Notes: generated by a model not told the origin, from the letters alone. 15,649 nt of DNA from Syntrophomonadaceae bacterium (GCA_028683995.1 JAQUGU010000011.1:1-15649); one strand, 5' to 3'. Numbered from the stretch's first letter, positions 1-6,699 are shown. Made by a program: numbers and translations.

Positions 1-79
1 TATGTTGCGAATTTTGGAATATACTTTTGGCAAAAAAGTTCTATATCCCACCTTTTATCTCTTATAACACTTCTTAACT

Positions 80-108
80 TTGACAGGTCCCATTAATTTA
101 GGTTAAAA
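80..108 (+). promoter_or_regulatory. Possible SigA-type promoter of the hydrolase gene
   Basis: A perfect TTGACA lies at 80-85. Seventeen bases later there is only a weak -10 candidate, TTAAAA at 103-108, matching the consensus at three of six positions. It would place the transcript start about 45 bases before the start codon at 164. The call rests mainly on the -35 box in AT-rich DNA and is weak. Confidence 0.3.
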
Positions 109-163
109 AAGAACAAACCCGCCATTTTTTAAACTACACAAATACTAAGAAAGAAGTGATTCT

Positions 164-823
164 ATGAAGAAACTTTTTAGCATTGTACTGACACTAATTA
201 TAGCTATTACACCTATAATGGTAAACACCACAACAGCTGATGGCAAAGATTACTACCGCAGCTTTTCTAAACTGGACAACCACCAGACCCGGGGTAAAGA
301 CTACGACATAAACAAGTATGATGGCCGCTCTAATACTGCGGTTATTGCCATACATGCTGGTAAAATTGAGTTTCAAACGGGGGAGCTGGCAGCAACAATT
401 GCCAATTGGACTGGGAGTGACCTGTATACCTTCGAGGGAATAAAGGACAAGAACAACAGTATATTACATGTTACATCTACCCATTTTAACGAGCCCGTGG
501 CCCGCAGTTTAGTTGCTCAATCGAATATAACCTTGTCCATTCATGGTTGTAAAGGAAAACGGGCAGTTACATATATCGGCGGTCAAGATACGGTTCTGGG
601 AAAAGAAATAAAAGCTAGCCTTAAAGATGCTGGTTTTAAGGTAGTTAATCCCCCCAAACGTTTAGACGGAAAAAACCCTAAAAATATATGCAATAAAAAC
701 GCCAGTGGTAAAGGAGTTCAATTAGAGTTAACCGTACCACTTAGAGAGCAATTTGGGTCCGACTCCGGACCAACCGATACATTCTATCGCTATGCTGCCG
801 CAGTAAGTAAAGTATTGCATTAA
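164..823 (+). CDS. Secreted poly-gamma-glutamate hydrolase-like protein
   Basis: This 219-residue protein resembles the phage PghP type of poly-gamma-glutamate hydrolase, a zinc peptidase with a carboxypeptidase-like fold that cuts gamma-linked polyglutamate. The recognised family pattern is visible: AIHAGKIE with His64 and Glu69, a THFNEP block at 106-111, SIHGC with His127, and GVQLEL with Glu188. His64, Glu69 and His127 are the expected zinc ligands and Glu188 a likely catalytic acid; this is by family analogy. Residues 1 to about 25 form a signal peptide (MKK, a hydrophobic run, then polar TTTADG), so the enzyme is probably exported, whereas phage homologues usually lack one. The ATG follows AGAAGTGA at suitable distance. 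It stands alone, with no capsule synthesis gene in view, so it could act on another organism's polymer. Family assignment is fairly sure; substrate is inferred. Confidence 0.8.
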   Translation: MKKLFSIVLTLIIAITPIMVNTTTADGKDYYRSFSKLDNHQTRGKDYDINKYDGRSNTAVIAIHAGKIEFQTGELAATIANWTGSDLYTFEGIKDKNNSILHVTSTHFNEPVARSLVAQSNITLSIHGCKGKRAVTYIGGQDTVLGKEIKASLKDAGFKVVNPPKRLDGKNPKNICNKNASGKGVQLELTVPLREQFGSDSGPTDTFYRYAAAVSKVLH

Positions 824-1013
824 ATAAATAGTCATGGATTATTAATATATGCTAAAACTGCTTTCCCAACAAAGATTTTAGGCCGCTGATAATAAGGTTA
901 GACGAATAACTCATCGTAATTTAAAACTCCTTACTAGTTCATAGTAAAGGAACTTACCAAGCGATAGAATAAGGTAATACTATTGCGAGTTGGTTAAAAT
1001 GGAACCTAAACCA

Positions 1014-1047
1014 GCCTTCCCTCCGATAAGCAAGGGAAGGCCTTTTT
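1014..1047 (+). terminator. Rho-independent terminator
   Basis: GCCTTCCCT at 1014-1022 pairs perfectly with AGGGAAGGC at 1033-1041 around a ten-base loop, followed by CTTTTT. It sits 190 bases after the hydrolase stop, so it ends either a long 3' tail or a separate small transcript. It insulates the kinase operon from upstream reading. Confidence 0.85.
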
Positions 1048-1117
1048 ATTGCATATGAATATCTAAAAATCATGAGACCCGGGTGGGGATTCTAACGGCA
1101 TTTACAATGGTATTTTA

Positions 1118-1126
1118 TGCTATTAT
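1118..1126 (+). promoter_or_regulatory. Possible extended -10 promoter of the two-component operon
   Basis: TGCTATTAT matches an extended -10 element (TGN followed by TATTAT). A TTTACA lies at 1101-1106, but its 14-base spacer is too short for an ordinary -35, so the extended -10 would have to carry the promoter. It would give a leader of about 60 bases before the GTG at 1193. Confidence 0.35.
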
Positions 1127-1192
1127 TTAACTACCAGGTTAATGAATCAGAAAGAACTACATGAAAATAGTATAGGGATGAAGGTATGAGAT

Positions 1193-2932
1193 GTGCAGTT
1201 TCAATATGTTCCATACATTTGGCCGCTGATTACTTCCGCATTTATCTCACTTACTCTGGGTATATATGCTCTGGTTCGCCGACGCAATGCGAAAGGCGCG
1301 GTTAGTTTTATACTCTCCATGCTGGTGGTAACAATATGGTCTGCCGCCAATGCGCTGGAAATATCAGGCAGTGATTTGTCTACCAAGCTCTTCTGGGCAA
1401 ATATGCAGTATTTCGCCTATTGCTATTCTCCGGTAACCCTGCTGGCATTATGTATGCAGTTTACCGGCTATGATAAGTGGGTCAAAAACAAAAAGGTTTT
1501 ATGGTTAGCTCTCCTGCCTACTATCATTATCATGCTGGTGTGGACTGATGGATATCATGGTTTAATCAGGTATGACATCCACCTGGATTACAGTGGGGTA
1601 TTTCCGATCATTGCTAAAAAATACGGTCCGGGGTTTTTTCTTCATGCTATGTACTCCTATCTTTTAAATATAAGCGCTGCAGTTCTGCTGATAAGAGGAG
1701 TTTTTTTAAAAAATACCGTTTATCGGAAACAGGCAGTTGCTTTGTTGGCCGGGTTGAGCCTGATTATCATACCTAATATCCTGTATGTTTCGGGTCTGGG
1801 TCCGGTGCAAAGATTTGATATTACACCATTATTCTTTGGCCCAGCGGGGCTTATTATTGCCTGGGGTATTTTCCGTTTCAAGCTCTTTGATCTGGTCCCT
1901 TTAGCACGGGACACAGTTATTGAGATCATGGATGCCGGAGTTATGGTGCTTGATCTGCAAAACCGGGTACTGGATATTAATCCCGCCTTTGAAAAAATTA
2001 TCGGTCTTAGGGCTGCAGGAATTGCCAGCACCGGGGTGGAAGAAGTCTGTGCTAACATACCGGCCCTGGCTCAGGCCTGTATAGACAGGAACATTACCCA
2101 AACTGAGTTTTCTATAGGCAGCAAAGAATACTTAAGAGTCTATGAGCTATTGCTTTCTCCGCTTGTCGACAGCAGAGGCATGCACATTGGCAGGCTGGTA
2201 ATAAGCTATGAAATAACGGAAAAAAAGCTGGCCCAGCAGGAGTACATGAAACAGCAGTGGAGACTTGCGGTCATTGAAGAGCGGCAACGGATGGCCCGGG
2301 ATATGCACGATAATCTGGGGCAAGTACTGGGCTTTATTAATCTGCAGGCACAGGGCATTAAGCAGGAGCTTGCCAATGCGGGTGTAGGGATTACATCCCA
2401 GAAGCTTGATAAACTGGTAGATGTCACCCAATCAGCTCATAATGAGATAAGGGAATATATCCGTAATGGCAGGAGTCTGGCAGCGATGGAAAAAGATTTT
2501 ATCTCTGCCCTGAACCGGGAAATATTAACTTTTGAGGAACAGACCGAATTGAAAGTGAAACTGGATATCCCTATGGGATTTACCGGGGAAGAACTAGAGC
2601 CCAATATACGGGTCAATATGCTCAATATTGTCAAAGAAGCATTGAACAATATCACCAAACATGCTGAAGCTCTTAATGTAAAAATATTATTTTCACTTGA
2701 ACAGGAACAGTTGTGCGCTACCATAGAGGATGATGGAAAGGGCTTCGATATTATTCCGTATAATAGAAATACCAGAGACAAGTTTGGATTAAACATAATG
2801 CGGGAGCGTGCAGCGGCAATAGGAGCTCAAATCGATATTGAATCAGTGGCAGGCCAAGGGAGCCGGATTGCTCTCCGGGTACCCCTTAAGAAGGGAGCAA
2901 AAAATACCGATGAAATTAATGCTGGTGGATGA
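1193..2932 (+). CDS. 7TM sensor histidine kinase with PAS domain (NarL-system type)
   Basis: A 579-residue membrane sensor kinase that should phosphorylate the response regulator encoded next to it. Residues 1 to about 235 hold seven hydrophobic segments, as in the HisKA_7TM sensor domain. About 240-345 is a PAS-like domain (IMDAGVMVLDLQNRVLDINPAF at its start). A HisKA_3 dimerisation domain follows, with ERQRMARDMHDNLGQ carrying the likely phospho-acceptor His372. The C-terminal HATPase shows the N-box (EALNNITKHA, near 482-491), DDGKGF (513-518) and GLNIMRERA. The start is GTG: GAAGG stands eight bases upstream, and the in-frame ATG at 1178 meets a stop after three codons. The gene overlaps the regulator by 23 bases, so the two are translationally coupled. 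The ligand is unknown; kinases of this shape usually sense membrane or extracellular cues. Confidence 0.92.
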   Translation: MQFQYVPYIWPLITSAFISLTLGIYALVRRRNAKGAVSFILSMLVVTIWSAANALEISGSDLSTKLFWANMQYFAYCYSPVTLLALCMQFTGYDKWVKNKKVLWLALLPTIIIMLVWTDGYHGLIRYDIHLDYSGVFPIIAKKYGPGFFLHAMYSYLLNISAAVLLIRGVFLKNTVYRKQAVALLAGLSLIIIPNILYVSGLGPVQRFDITPLFFGPAGLIIAWGIFRFKLFDLVPLARDTVIEIMDAGVMVLDLQNRVLDINPAFEKIIGLRAAGIASTGVEEVCANIPALAQACIDRNITQTEFSIGSKEYLRVYELLLSPLVDSRGMHIGRLVISYEITEKKLAQQEYMKQQWRLAVIEERQRMARDMHDNLGQVLGFINLQAQGIKQELANAGVGITSQKLDKLVDVTQSAHNEIREYIRNGRSLAAMEKDFISALNREILTFEEQTELKVKLDIPMGFTGEELEPNIRVNMLNIVKEALNNITKHAEALNVKILFSLEQEQLCATIEDDGKGFDIIPYNRNTRDKFGLNIMRERAAAIGAQIDIESVAGQGSRIALRVPLKKGAKNTDEINAGG

Positions 2933-3587
2933 CCATCCGTTATTCCTGGAAGGCCTGCAATACCTGCTTGAAACCTATGGTATAGAGGTTGTAGGTGTAG
3001 CCCAGGATGGCAGGGAAGCACTTGCCCAGGCCCGGGTATTGAAGCCGGATATCATTTTAATGGATATAAAGATGCCTGGGTGTAGCGGAATAGATGCATT
3101 AAAATTAATTAAGGCAGAAATGCCGGACATCAAGATTATCATGCTCTCCACATCGGATGAGGACGATGACCTTTTCGATGCCGTCAAATATGGTGCATCA
3201 GGTTATCTCTTGAAAAATACCAATGCCAAGGACCTGGTAGATATGTTGTCTGATCTTGAAAAGGGTGAAGTGCCGCTTTCCCCTGGCCTGGCTGCCAGGC
3301 TTTTTAGCGAATATAGACGTAGCACATCACATGAATCAAGACCCTCGCAGCATATGGTAGAGGACGCCAAAGAAGGAAAGCTAACGGATCGGCAGTTGGA
3401 GGTTCTGGAGCTGGTAGCCCAGGGAAGTACTTATAAAGAGGTCGGGGGGGCTCTGGGACTCACTGAAAGGACGGTAAAGTATCATATGGGGAGAATAATA
3501 GAGCTATTGCACCTGGAAAACCGGACCCAGGTGGTTGCCTATGCAGCCCGGATAGGACTGGTTGAGAATACGCCAAACAGTGAGTAA
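2910..3587 (+). CDS. NarL/LuxR-family response regulator
   Basis: A 225-residue two-component regulator. The receiver domain (about 1-118) has the acidic pair Asp7-Asp8 in LVDDHP, phospho-acceptor Asp52 in MDIKMPG, the conserved Ser80/Thr81 and Lys102. The C-terminal LuxR-type helix-turn-helix spans about 158-217 (LTDRQLEVLELVAQG, then LTERTVKYHMGRI). I chose the ATG at 2910 over the in-frame ATG at 2838 because receiver domains normally begin directly with this strand, and AAGGGAG stands 12 bases upstream. Its start lies inside the kinase gene. Part of the helix-turn-helix DNA (3449-3472) recurs with one mismatch at 15289-15312. Targets cannot be read from the sequence; the precursor cluster next door is one possibility. 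Confidence 0.93.
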   Translation: MKLMLVDDHPLFLEGLQYLLETYGIEVVGVAQDGREALAQARVLKPDIILMDIKMPGCSGIDALKLIKAEMPDIKIIMLSTSDEDDDLFDAVKYGASGYLLKNTNAKDLVDMLSDLEKGEVPLSPGLAARLFSEYRRSTSHESRPSQHMVEDAKEGKLTDRQLEVLELVAQGSTYKEVGGALGLTERTVKYHMGRIIELLHLENRTQVVAYAARIGLVENTPNSE

Positions 3588-3655
3588 AGGCTGGCTATCC
3601 TTGTCCATAGGAGATGTTATCTAATCGCCTGGCGTTACCTGGTTATCAAAAAAAA

Positions 3656-3691
3656 GTACAGTCTCTCTTTTAAGGAGACTGTACTTTTTTT
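3656..3691 (+). terminator. Terminator of the two-component operon
   Basis: GTACAGTCTC (3656-3665) pairs perfectly with GAGACTGTAC (3675-3684), followed by seven T. Eight A precede the left arm, so it may work in both directions. The right-arm string GACTGTACTTT recurs just downstream at about 3700-3710, perhaps a small local duplication. Confidence 0.92.
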
Positions 3692-3716
3692 GTTTGCCTG
3701 ACTGTACTTTATGACA

Positions 3717-3746
3717 TTGTAAGGAAAAAGTAATAGACCCTACAAT
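3717..3746 (+). promoter_or_regulatory. Likely SigA promoter of the ECF sigma operon, overlapping an inverted repeat
   Basis: TTGTAA (3717-3722), an 18-base spacer and TACAAT (3741-3746, five of six to the -10 consensus) make a plausible housekeeping promoter. TTGTAAGG (3717-3724) and CCCTACAA (3738-3745) form an imperfect inverted repeat spanning both boxes, as an operator might. No copy of the TGTAA-N16-CGTATTAA element is found here, so the sigma gene does not appear to drive itself. Confidence 0.45.
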
Positions 3747-3845
3747 GGATTATCGGTCGAATTTCAATGATCCAATTTTCATAACTTGAATGTTGATTTG
3801 CATGTTTTCGAAAAAGAGATTCTAGGGAGGAGGGATTATTAAAGG

Positions 3846-4415
3846 ATGGTTATGCTAACTGAAGCAGAGGAAACAACATTGATTGCGCAGGCCAATGATG
3901 ATGATAGTACATTTACTGAGCTTTACAACGATTACTTTCTTCAAGTGCATAACTATGTACATTATCGGGTAGTTGATTTCCATGCTGCCGATGATTTAGT
4001 CAGTCAGATATTTGAAAAGCTTTTCGCCAAGCTGCAGTATTACCAACCGGAAAAAGCAGTATTTTCAACCTGGCTTTTTAGTATTGCCCGCAACACCATA
4101 ACCGATTATTATCGCAGCCAGAAGCGAAGGCAGGTTGTTTCTCTCGATATAAGTGCTGAACTCATAGATTCGGAGCCAGATCCTATTGATGTAGTTATCT
4201 TTAATGAAACCCAACAACACCTGCAAAAAGCTTTAGCCTCTTTAAGCCAACGCGAGCGTGATATTATCGCTTTGAAGTTCTGGAGCGGCTGCTCCAACAA
4301 AGAGATTGCCGGAATAATCGGTATTAGTGAAAGCAATAGCCGGGTTATTTTATTTCGGGCTATGCGTCGCTTACGCATAATCCTGGAACGTCAGGGGTTG
4401 AATATTTGTGGCTGA
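3846..4415 (+). CDS. ECF-type RNA polymerase sigma factor
   Basis: A 189-residue sigma-70 family factor with only regions 2 and 4, the hallmark of the extracytoplasmic-function group. Region 2 covers about 22-90 (DDLVSQIFEKLF, then FSTWLFSIARNTITDYYR for -10 recognition). Region 4 covers about 126-180 (LSQRERDIIALKFWSG, then a helix-turn-helix KEIAGIIGISESNSRV for -35 recognition). The strong GGGAGGAGGG at 3825-3834 supports the ATG at 3846; a second ATG at 3852 is also possible. The last eight bases overlap the zinc-ribbon gene. Three promoters with TGTAA and CGTATTAA boxes 16 bases apart, near the B. subtilis SigW-type pattern TGAAAC-N16-CGTA, lie at the precursor, maturase and export genes. 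The inference is that this factor reads them, as the ECF factors MibX and PspX do for actinobacterial lantibiotics. Confidence 0.93.
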   Translation: MVMLTEAEETTLIAQANDDDSTFTELYNDYFLQVHNYVHYRVVDFHAADDLVSQIFEKLFAKLQYYQPEKAVFSTWLFSIARNTITDYYRSQKRRQVVSLDISAELIDSEPDPIDVVIFNETQQHLQKALASLSQRERDIIALKFWSGCSNKEIAGIIGISESNSRVILFRAMRRLRIILERQGLNICG

Positions 4416-4770
4416 AAAGACCAAAGCAGATATTTATATGACCTATCTCGATCAAATTTTAGCCGGGGAAAATGACATTGGACCGGTTGAAGATGAAGAG
4501 ATTGCAAAACTTCTTCTGCTGGCCAAGGCCATGATTGCTGCTAATTTAAACGTCAACATAAAAAAGAAGGAAGGCTTGAAAAATCAGCTGCTGGCTCATC
4601 TAAGCCAAAAGAATGAATCGGGTTTATCGGTGTTAAGAAATGATGAATTAGATGAAGAAAACCTGAACTATGTTGTTGCTGCGGGAGAAGCCGGGGAGCG
4701 AAAGGATATCTGCCCTCACTGCGGTTCGATAAAAATAATGGCAAGAAAATGTCCTTCTTGCCATCATTAG
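4408..4770 (+). CDS. Small zinc-ribbon protein, candidate anti-sigma factor or sigma partner
   Basis: A 120-residue soluble protein that I cannot place in a named family. Residues 1-68 look helical, with EDEEIAKLLLLAKAMIAANL and EGLKNQLLAHL, a pattern seen in small cytosolic partners encoded after ECF factors. The C-terminus has two CxxC pairs, Cys102/Cys105 in CPHCG and Cys115/Cys118 in CPSC, a likely zinc ribbon. There is no membrane segment and no ZAS-type HxxxCxxC. It starts at GTG inside the sigma gene (8-base overlap), with CAGGGG about 11 bases upstream, so production is coupled to the sigma factor. Residues 72-93 (SxLxxDELD, then VVAAG) resemble the end of the Nif11 leader encoded next (SxLxxDELD, then VAGG). 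Anti-sigma function is inferred from position, size and lack of other function. Confidence 0.7.
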   Translation: MAEKTKADIYMTYLDQILAGENDIGPVEDEEIAKLLLLAKAMIAANLNVNIKKKEGLKNQLLAHLSQKNESGLSVLRNDELDEENLNYVVAAGEAGERKDICPHCGSIKIMARKCPSCHH

Positions 4771-4802
4771 GAAAAACAATGCAAAAAAATTACTGAAGCA
4801 CA

Positions 4803-4833
4803 TGTAACACATTGAGAGTATAAGCGTATTAAC
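4803..4833 (+). promoter_or_regulatory. ECF-type promoter of the precursor gene
   Basis: TGTAAC (4803-4808), a 16-base spacer and CGTATTAAC (4825-4833). The same boxes and spacing occur before the export operon and, on the other strand, before the maturase gene. The spacing and CGTA -10 fit SigW-type ECF promoters. Transcription should start near 4840, giving a leader of about 45 bases. The -10 also sits in a perfect inverted repeat, AAGCGT-ATTA-ACGCTT (4822-4837), absent from the other two copies. Confidence 0.85.
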
Positions 4834-4870
4834 GCTTGAAAGTGTACATAAAGTATACGAAATAAAAAAG

Positions 4871-4880
4871 AGGAGGTGAT
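4871..4880 (+). promoter_or_regulatory. Full-consensus ribosome binding site of the precursor
   Basis: AGGAGGTGAT is complementary to the 16S rRNA 3' end over ten bases and lies six bases before the ATG at 4887. It is the strongest such site in the window, as expected for an abundantly made precursor peptide. Confidence 0.9.
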
Positions 4881-4886
4881 TATAAT

Positions 4887-5114
4887 ATGAGTATTGAATC
4901 AGCAAAGGCATTTGTGGAAAAAATAAAAAGCGATGAGGAATTTGCCAAGAAAGTACAGGGGTGTAAAGATAAAGAAGAACGTATAGCTTTTGCAAAACAA
5001 GCTGGATTTGATTTTACCGCCGAAGAAATTAAGGAAGTAAGCAGCAAACTCAGTGACGATGAATTAGATGCAGTTGCAGGAGGTTCGCTAATGTGTCATC
5101 TTATTGCTATATAA
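4887..5114 (+). CDS. Nif11-type RiPP precursor peptide with nine-residue core
   Basis: A 75-residue precursor of the Nif11-like leader family. The leader (1-66) begins with SIESAKAFVEKIKSDEEFA and ends with the diagnostic LSDDELDAVAGG, the double-glycine site cut by C39 peptidase exporters. After Gly66 only nine residues remain: SLMCHLIAI. That is hydrophobic, with one cysteine (Cys70) and one histidine (His71), and far shorter than usual cores; the leader has one further cysteine, Cys26. The gene has its own ECF-type promoter and a perfect ribosome site, and a terminator 84 bases after the stop. It lies between the sigma pair and a convergent radical SAM gene. It could make a modified bacteriocin or, judging by size and hydrophobicity, a signalling peptide; the product is not predictable from sequence. 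Confidence 0.92.
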   Translation: MSIESAKAFVEKIKSDEEFAKKVQGCKDKEERIAFAKQAGFDFTAEEIKEVSSKLSDDELDAVAGGSLMCHLIAI

Positions 5115-5197
5115 GTGTATGAAATGCGTAAACGTAAAAAAGGGGCTGCCCCGAAAAGCTCTGACTAATAACCTGCAAATTGCACTCCAAAAATCTC

Positions 5198-5226
5198 GCC
5201 TGTCCGAAAGGACGGGCTTCTTTATT
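5198..5226 (+). terminator. Terminator after the precursor gene, possibly bidirectional
   Basis: GCCTGTCC (5198-5205) pairs with GGACGGGC (5210-5217), one G-U pair, around a stable GAAA tetraloop, followed by TTCTTTATTTATT. On the minus strand the same hairpin is followed within a few bases by GATTTTT, so it may also end the convergent maturase transcript. Confidence 0.8.
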
Positions 5227-5307
5227 TATTGTAACTTTGCATAATAAATAAGCCGAGCATTTGCAGAATGAAAGAGTAATATTGCCACTAAAAGAAAGAC
5301 CTGCATC

Positions 5308-6699
5308 CTAAAAATCAAGAAGACATGGCTTGGGGGGGAATATCTGGTTTTCTAGCAGGAAGGCATGATCCACAGGATCCAGCCTGCCAATTATACTGGC
5401 TGCCAATTCCAGTTCACGACATCGCAAATGGCATATTTCCTCAGATGGCGTAGTAAATGAACCGCATGAACCAACATTGTCATGCTTGCATCCGCCGGCA
5501 CAATAATATTTGGCAAAGCAAGCAGCACATTTTTCATTGCTGGTAGTAGGACTTATTAGATATTTTCCCCGGTTCAGTTCATGCTCGAAGATACTTCCAA
5601 TTTTATAGTTGTCCATGCCTACAAAACGGTGACATAAATAGACATCTCCTGCAGCAGAGACACCTACCATCCCCAGACCGGCACTGCAGGCATGGTATAT
5701 TCTGCTATTTTGCAACAAGGCTGTTATCCCATTAAATAGATCACTCTTATCCTTGAGTGTTTCCAAGGCCTGACGGTCTCTGCTTTGAGTGAGATGTATC
5801 CATGTTTCTGCCTCTTGTTCCAGTACATTGAGAAGGCCGGAGATATCTCGCTTCGATTTTATTTTATCAGAATCTCTGTTAAACAGGGATGGCGAAGCCT
5901 GTCTAAGCGATATTTTCTTAAAACCGATTTCTATCAAAGCGTCTTTTACCAGTTGGGGGTCGGTATTGCCAACGGTTACAGCATGACCTAAGGTATCGGG
6001 CATAACTTCCAGCAGTTTTTTAATTTTTGGCACTATAGAATCATATGAACCTTTACCATTGGCATAAGGCCGCTGTGCATCATGTACCGCCCGGGGACCG
6101 TCAATGCTAATCCCGATATCAAATTGGTGTTTTTTTATAAAAGCGATTTTTTCATCATCCAAGAGAGTACCATTGGTGGTAGCACTGAAACCAACTTCCT
6201 TGCCCATCTCCCGGACTTTTTTTTCGGCATATTCCACAACTGCTTTCATCAGGGGAAAGTTTAAAAAAGGTTCCCCCCCAAAAAAGCCCAGATGTATTTT
6301 TTTCATTTTTCCAGATTGTTCAATTAACCAATCCACAGCCTGAAAAGCGGTCTTTTCCTCCATGCTGCCACCTGTGCCGTATTCTCCCCCGTCTCCATAG
6401 CAGTAAACGCACTTTAAATTGCAGGACTGGGTCAGTAAAAGCGCCATATTTACTATAGAATAAGGGCCTTTTTTCACTAGCCTTTGGCTATTCTGCCAGC
6501 CCTCAGAAACTAACCCAAGTTTTTTGAGGTTTTCCTCAATGTCCGATGGCAATAACGTTTCTTGATCAGAGGCCATCATTGCCAGGGCTTCGGAAGTTCT
6601 TGCATCAACAGTGCCGGTGCTCATTTTTTCAATATTAATCACATAATGCTGACCCTGATGATGAAACAGGTGAAAGGGCATAATATTATTTTTATTCAT
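5308..6699 (-). CDS. Radical SAM/SPASM peptide maturase
   Basis: A 463-residue radical SAM enzyme that should install a radical-based modification on the Nif11 precursor core. The N-terminal 75 residues look like the PqqD-like recognition or strand region common in RiPP maturases. The SAM cluster motif CNLKCVYC gives Cys93, Cys97 and Cys100. GGEPFLN, SATTNGTLL and ISIDGPR are the usual core strands. The C-terminal SPASM region has Cys338, Cys356, Cys391, Cys394, Cys400, Cys404, Cys412, Cys423 and Cys427, enough for two auxiliary iron-sulphur clusters. The sequence style recalls QhpD/SCIFF maturases that form thioether links, but the target has only one core cysteine. I chose ATG at 6699 (MNKNNIMPF) because AGAGGA lies seven bases before it; an in-frame TTG exists at 6720. 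An ECF-type promoter precedes it at 6758-6729. Reaction type is inferred. Confidence 0.93.
   Translation of the reverse strand: MNKNNIMPFHLFHHQGQHYVINIEKMSTGTVDARTSEALAMMASDQETLLPSDIEENLKKLGLVSEGWQNSQRLVKKGPYSIVNMALLLTQSCNLKCVYCYGDGGEYGTGGSMEEKTAFQAVDWLIEQSGKMKKIHLGFFGGEPFLNFPLMKAVVEYAEKKVREMGKEVGFSATTNGTLLDDEKIAFIKKHQFDIGISIDGPRAVHDAQRPYANGKGSYDSIVPKIKKLLEVMPDTLGHAVTVGNTDPQLVKDALIEIGFKKISLRQASPSLFNRDSDKIKSKRDISGLLNVLEQEAETWIHLTQSRDRQALETLKDKSDLFNGITALLQNSRIYHACSAGLGMVGVSAAGDVYLCHRFVGMDNYKIGSIFEHELNRGKYLISPTTSNEKCAACFAKYYCAGGCKHDNVGSCGSFTTPSEEICHLRCRELELAASIIGRLDPVDHAFLLENQIFPPKPCLLDF

Larger units (their letters stand above)
824..1192. other. Gene-free interval with several hairpins and a terminator
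   Basis: No convincing coding region lies in these 369 bases. Three inverted repeats occur in a row: 929-950 (CCTTACTA against TAGTAAAGG, one bulge), 961-986 (GCGATAG against CTATTGC, one G-U pair) and the terminator at 1014-1047. This could be the 3' untranslated part of the hydrolase message or a small RNA. I do not recognise a known riboswitch class. After the terminator, 1050-1192 holds only a candidate promoter for the kinase gene. Confidence 0.5.

Noticed and set aside
990..1047. T-box-like element (TGGAACC before a terminator hairpin)
   Set aside because: The string TGGAACC recalls the T-box core, but the flanking helix, the specifier stem and a downstream amino-acid gene are missing, and the next gene is a sensor kinase 145 bases after the terminator.
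2838..2909. Extended N-terminus for the response regulator from ATG 2838
   Set aside because: The 24 extra residues overlap the kinase catalytic domain in another frame and do not fit receiver domains, which begin at MKLMLVDDHP.
3700..3710. Repeat of GACTGTACTTT beside the terminator as a mobile element scar
   Set aside because: The repeat is a single 11-base copy next to a hairpin arm; with no target duplication or element ends, chance or local slippage is enough.
4408..4770. The zinc-ribbon protein as a second RiPP precursor
   Set aside because: It has a leader-like DELD segment and C-terminal cysteines, but no Gly-Gly site, a start coupled to the sigma gene, and two CxxC pairs typical of a zinc ribbon.
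4648..4995. Minus-strand open frame of 115 codons across the precursor promoter
   Set aside because: It lies antisense to the zinc-ribbon gene, the ECF promoter and the precursor, has no recognisable domain, and the hydrophobic translation is what AT-rich antisense gives.
5142..5152. GGGGCTGCCCC as a terminator or insertion-sequence end
   Set aside because: The loop would be only three bases and no T-run follows. No transposase or matching inverted end is found, so it stays an unexplained short palindrome.
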